Shown piece after piece: positions 20,122 through 22,606 of a stretch of DNA of 22,606 nucleotides. Both the position numbers and the translations under genes were made by a program. The stretch comes from JBBQIY01 sp964618405. Lineage in GTDB: Bacteria; Verrucomicrobiota; Kiritimatiellia; RFP12; UBA3636. The stretch spans positions 1-22,606 of the forward strand of contig CAZUAY010000019.1 in assembly GCA_964618405.1 (NCBI GenBank), written 5' to 3'. Each line of letters opens with the position of its first letter. Position 1 is the first letter of the stretch. The notes beneath the pieces are model-generated. The model was not told the origin of the DNA and did not search any database. It saw only the letters and a program-made list of their open reading frames with translations.

Positions 20122-22606
20122 TCATCCCCGATGGGCTGAAAACAGGCGCACCGCCCCTTTCCATCGCCATTTTATTGGGGTCTTCGTGAGCTCTGGCTGA
20201 TCAAAATTAAAATCCGCAAAGGCTTCCGGCTGAAGGCCCATGCCGCGCTGAACGACCTCTGGGTTCGTTGCAAAGAAAGCATCGAAGTCGGCATTTTGCG
20301 TCATGCTGTCCGGTGCGAACCCCGGTTGGCCATCGCCCACGGCTTCCTGGATGCTGGGGGTCACCGTCAGTCCTGACCATAATTTTTCCACGACACCCTT
20401 GTAAGGTGGGATTTCCACTCCAATCAGCCCCTGAAACTGCGGGTCACAGAACAGGGATCGGCCATCACGTCCGGTATCCTCGTAATATTCCGCCAGACTG
20501 AAAAAACCATAGCGCCGAGGCGGTTTAACGTAACCGTAAAAATGAAACATGTTCCGCTCTGCATCGGGAATCCGCAGAAAATAGCAGTTGTTGGTCTCGA
20601 TCAAGGTCTCCGTCCGATTAAGGATAAACATTGGAACCCGAAGTTTGTACAACTGGCTATCCGTGAAGATATTGTTTGAACAATAAATAGTCCCACCGAT
20701 CATTTGCCCATGCATGATCAAATGCACGAAAGAGACGTTGTTTTCGTAGCGTGTGTTGCTACAGCCATTCAAATTCACGCCTTCCATCGCACCCCGAATC
20801 ACACAATTCTGGATCAGCAAGTCCGAACACTGGTTCGCACGCACGGCACCCTCCTGCCGAAAAAAGCAGCGCCGCACCTGGATGTTGCTACAGTCACTCA
20901 TCATAATGGCCGATCCGTAACCGTGTCCTGTGAAATACAAGCCGTCGATTATCAGGTGTGACTTGCCTTGAATTGAGATCGCCCGATCCAGAGACCGATT
21001 GTTTCCGTCCAGGACAACCTTTTCACCCGGCAGCGACTTGAAGGTGATGGGTCGGTCTTTATCGCCGGTAGTCCGCATCTGCACAATTTCCCTGTACTTT
21101 CCACCGGCAATCAGTACGGTGTCGCCTGCATTTACATGATCCGCCGCCTGCCCGATCATCGGCCAGGCCTGCTCCCGGCTCAAGCCCGTATTCTCGGCCC
21201 GGCCGTCCAGCGCCACGTAAAACGTCCGCGGTTTCGCCAGTACCACCGCCGTTTTAACTTCCACCGCCTGCGCGTCTCCTGCCATCCCTTCCATGATCTG
21301 TGCAAAGGACGTGTTCGGCTTCGCTGTCATGGATTTGATCTTGAAATAGAGCGTCTGGGCCGGTTGCAGTCCGGTCAAACTGAACGTGCTGTAACCGTCC
21401 GTGCTGAGTCGCTGTGTATTCACGCATTCCGGCGTGTCGCCCCACGCGACTTCCGTCTCCGCTGGTTGCGATGTCCACCACTCCAGATTCGCCGTCGTCG
21501 CGCTCACCGAGTGTACGAACGGACCCACCAACGGAAATTCTTTTTTTCGAAACTCGTGATAAAGTCCTAGGGCTGTACCCAGCGGACCGCGTCCGCCGAA
21601 TTTGTAGCGGTTCTGCACGAATGGCACACCGTCCACCTGCATTATTTTTGCCTGGAGGACTTGCGAGTAGTTGTCCGGCAAATTCTTTAAGTTCGACAGA
21701 TCGGAATAATTATTGTAATCGGAATAAAGGAGTTCCGATCCCTCCACATTGACAGTCGCGGTATAAAGATTGCCACTCGAAAAGACCTGCGTACATTTTT
21801 GAAGTTCCACCTTCCCGGTCAACACCCCGTGTTCCAGACGCAAGCCGTCCACGTTCCGCGCCTGTACTCCGGCCAACGTGCAATTCCGTATCCGCACACC
21901 TCGGCTGTCCGCCATCTTCAGCGCCTCCGAGAAATAAAGACGCTCAAGCGTTATCCCTGCACATCGTTGCACCACGAAAGAACCCGTGATGCTGGCCGGG
22001 TTCACGCCGCGCCCCCGGATGGTGATATTGCTCGCACCTGTGAGCGGACTGATGGAATAGTTCCCCGGCTCCAGATACAGCGTGTCGCCTGCCTTCAACT
22101 TTTCAAAAGCTATCGTTTTCCAGGCCGTCTTCACCGACAGCCCGTCCGCCGTGTCGTCACCGTTGGTTGCCACGTAAAAGATGTTCGATTGATACTGGAA
22201 CGCTCCCAAGTCTGTGCCGTTGGTCCCCTGTCCACGGAGCTTAGACGTGCTTTGCAGACGAAAGTCCAGGTTATCCGGATCGGCAAACTCCGCGCTCCGA
22301 GATGTCCTGTACTGATTAAGGTTAAAGCTGTCCGGCGAACCCGGCCCATCGATCCGGCCAAACGCACAATGCCGAACGGTGGGTGAACGCAAGCAGTTGA
22401 ACGCCATGCTCTGCTCAGTCTGCCAGTTATGCGCTCCCCCGGCTTTCTGCTGGATATCCAACCAGGCACCCCAGGCCAGGCAGTTTCGAATCCAACTCGG
22501 TCGCTCCGGATCCTTGACCCGGCCATACATGGAGATGTTGTGGTCACGACCCAGATAGCCATAACAGTCACGGATCGTGTCGAGATTCGGTCCTAGCACC
22601 TGAATG
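20122..22606 (-). CDS. Large multi-domain beta-helix protein with FN3-like domain (5' end beyond window)
   Basis: The frame is open to the window end, so the true start and any signal peptide lie outside; a GTG at 22597-22599 is inside the coding run and not a likely start. At least 827 residues are visible. Numbering from that GTG, residues 1-135 are the end of a beta-helix, closing with DFRLQSTSKLRGQGTN and DLGAFQY. Residues 140-340 are a second helix opening with FYVATNGDDTADGLSVKTAW (DUF1565-like). Residues 360-450 form a fibronectin type III-like domain (SVSATTANLEWWTSQPAETE). From 459 a third helix opens FYVALDGRAENTGLSREQAW. Such proteins are usually secreted and bind or cleave polysaccharides; no catalytic residues can be assigned. 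Confidence 0.85.
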   Translation of the reverse strand, partial: IQVLGPNLDTIRDCYGYLGRDHNISMYGRVKDPERPSWIRNCLAWGAWLDIQQKAGGAHNWQTEQSMAFNCLRSPTVRHCAFGRIDGPGSPDSFNLNQYRTSRSAEFADPDNLDFRLQSTSKLRGQGTNGTDLGAFQYQSNIFYVATNGDDTADGLSVKTAWKTIAFEKLKAGDTLYLEPGNYSISPLTGASNITIRGRGVNPASITGSFVVQRCAGITLERLYFSEALKMADSRGVRIRNCTLAGVQARNVDGLRLEHGVLTGKVELQKCTQVFSSGNLYTATVNVEGSELLYSDYNNYSDLSNLKNLPDNYSQVLQAKIMQVDGVPFVQNRYKFGGRGPLGTALGLYHEFRKKEFPLVGPFVHSVSATTANLEWWTSQPAETEVAWGDTPECVNTQRLSTDGYSTFSLTGLQPAQTLYFKIKSMTAKPNTSFAQIMEGMAGDAQAVEVKTAVVLAKPRTFYVALDGRAENTGLSREQAWPMIGQAADHVNAGDTVLIAGGKYREIVQMRTTGDKDRPITFKSLPGEKVVLDGNNRSLDRAISIQGKSHLIIDGLYFTGHGYGSAIMMSDCSNIQVRRCFFRQEGAVRANQCSDLLIQNCVIRGAMEGVNLNGCSNTRYENNVSFVHLIMHGQMIGGTIYCSNNIFTDSQLYKLRVPMFILNRTETLIETNNCYFLRIPDAERNMFHFYGYVKPPRRYGFFSLAEYYEDTGRDGRSLFCDPQFQGLIGVEIPPYKGVVEKLWSGLTVTPSIQEAVGDGQPGFAPDSMTQNADFDAFFATNPEVVQRGMGLQPEAFADFNFDQPELTKTPIKWRWKGAVRLFSAHRG

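Overview
The window looks like a piece of a Gram-negative, probably anaerobic bacterium of the PVC superphylum, most likely Kiritimatiellota or Lentisphaerota-like. This is an inference from gene content: a complete Rnf complex, lipoproteins, a GT9 heptosyltransferase-like enzyme, a GspG pseudopilin, large right-handed beta-helix proteins and a remnant of a DUF4838-type gene. No rRNA or other marker settles the taxonomy. Two runs of exactly 100 N (12103-12202 and 13800-13899) are scaffold gaps, so this is a draft or metagenome assembly.

Left part (1-7112): the 3' end of a tmRNA-like RNA with its own intrinsic terminator. Then comes a leftward operon, rnfA-rnfB-rnfC-rnfD-rnfG-rnfE-nnr, read from a sigma70-like promoter at 7084-7112. 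Genes are tightly packed (GTGA and ATGA stop/start overlaps). The operon makes a membrane ferredoxin:NAD+ oxidoreductase ion pump and ends with a repair enzyme for damaged NAD(P)H, so the pump and the upkeep of its nicotinamide cofactor are probably co-expressed.

Middle part (7361-12076): a rightward run from a promoter at 7361-7390: glnS, two tandem paralogous lipoproteins, a two-HTH protein translationally coupled to a UmuD-like self-cleaving protease, and an MsrB-MsrA fusion. No umuC follows umuD. The MsrBA gene has two plausible starts, one giving a signal peptide and one a cytoplasmic form.

Envelope part (12230-15506): a promoter overlapped by an inverted repeat drives a sugar-nucleotidyltransferase-like gene, gspG, a GT2 glycosyltransferase split by a gap, and a GT9 glycosyltransferase. 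A converging aldo/keto reductase with a ferredoxin-like tail follows (15511-16665).

Right part (16666-22606) has an accessory feel: a 40-bp near-perfect palindrome, 7-bp tandem repeats on both sides of a secreted beta-helix gene, an acetamidase/formamidase whose end runs into a decayed DUF4838 gene, and a large beta-helix/FN3 protein that runs off the window.

The most unusual observations are a ~25-bp palindromic element present three times inside coding sequences (twice in one gene in different reading frames), the minisatellites flanking the beta-helix gene, the HTH/UmuD pair without a polymerase, and altered flavinylation motifs in RnfG and RnfD. I did not find a clear previously undescribed multi-gene system.
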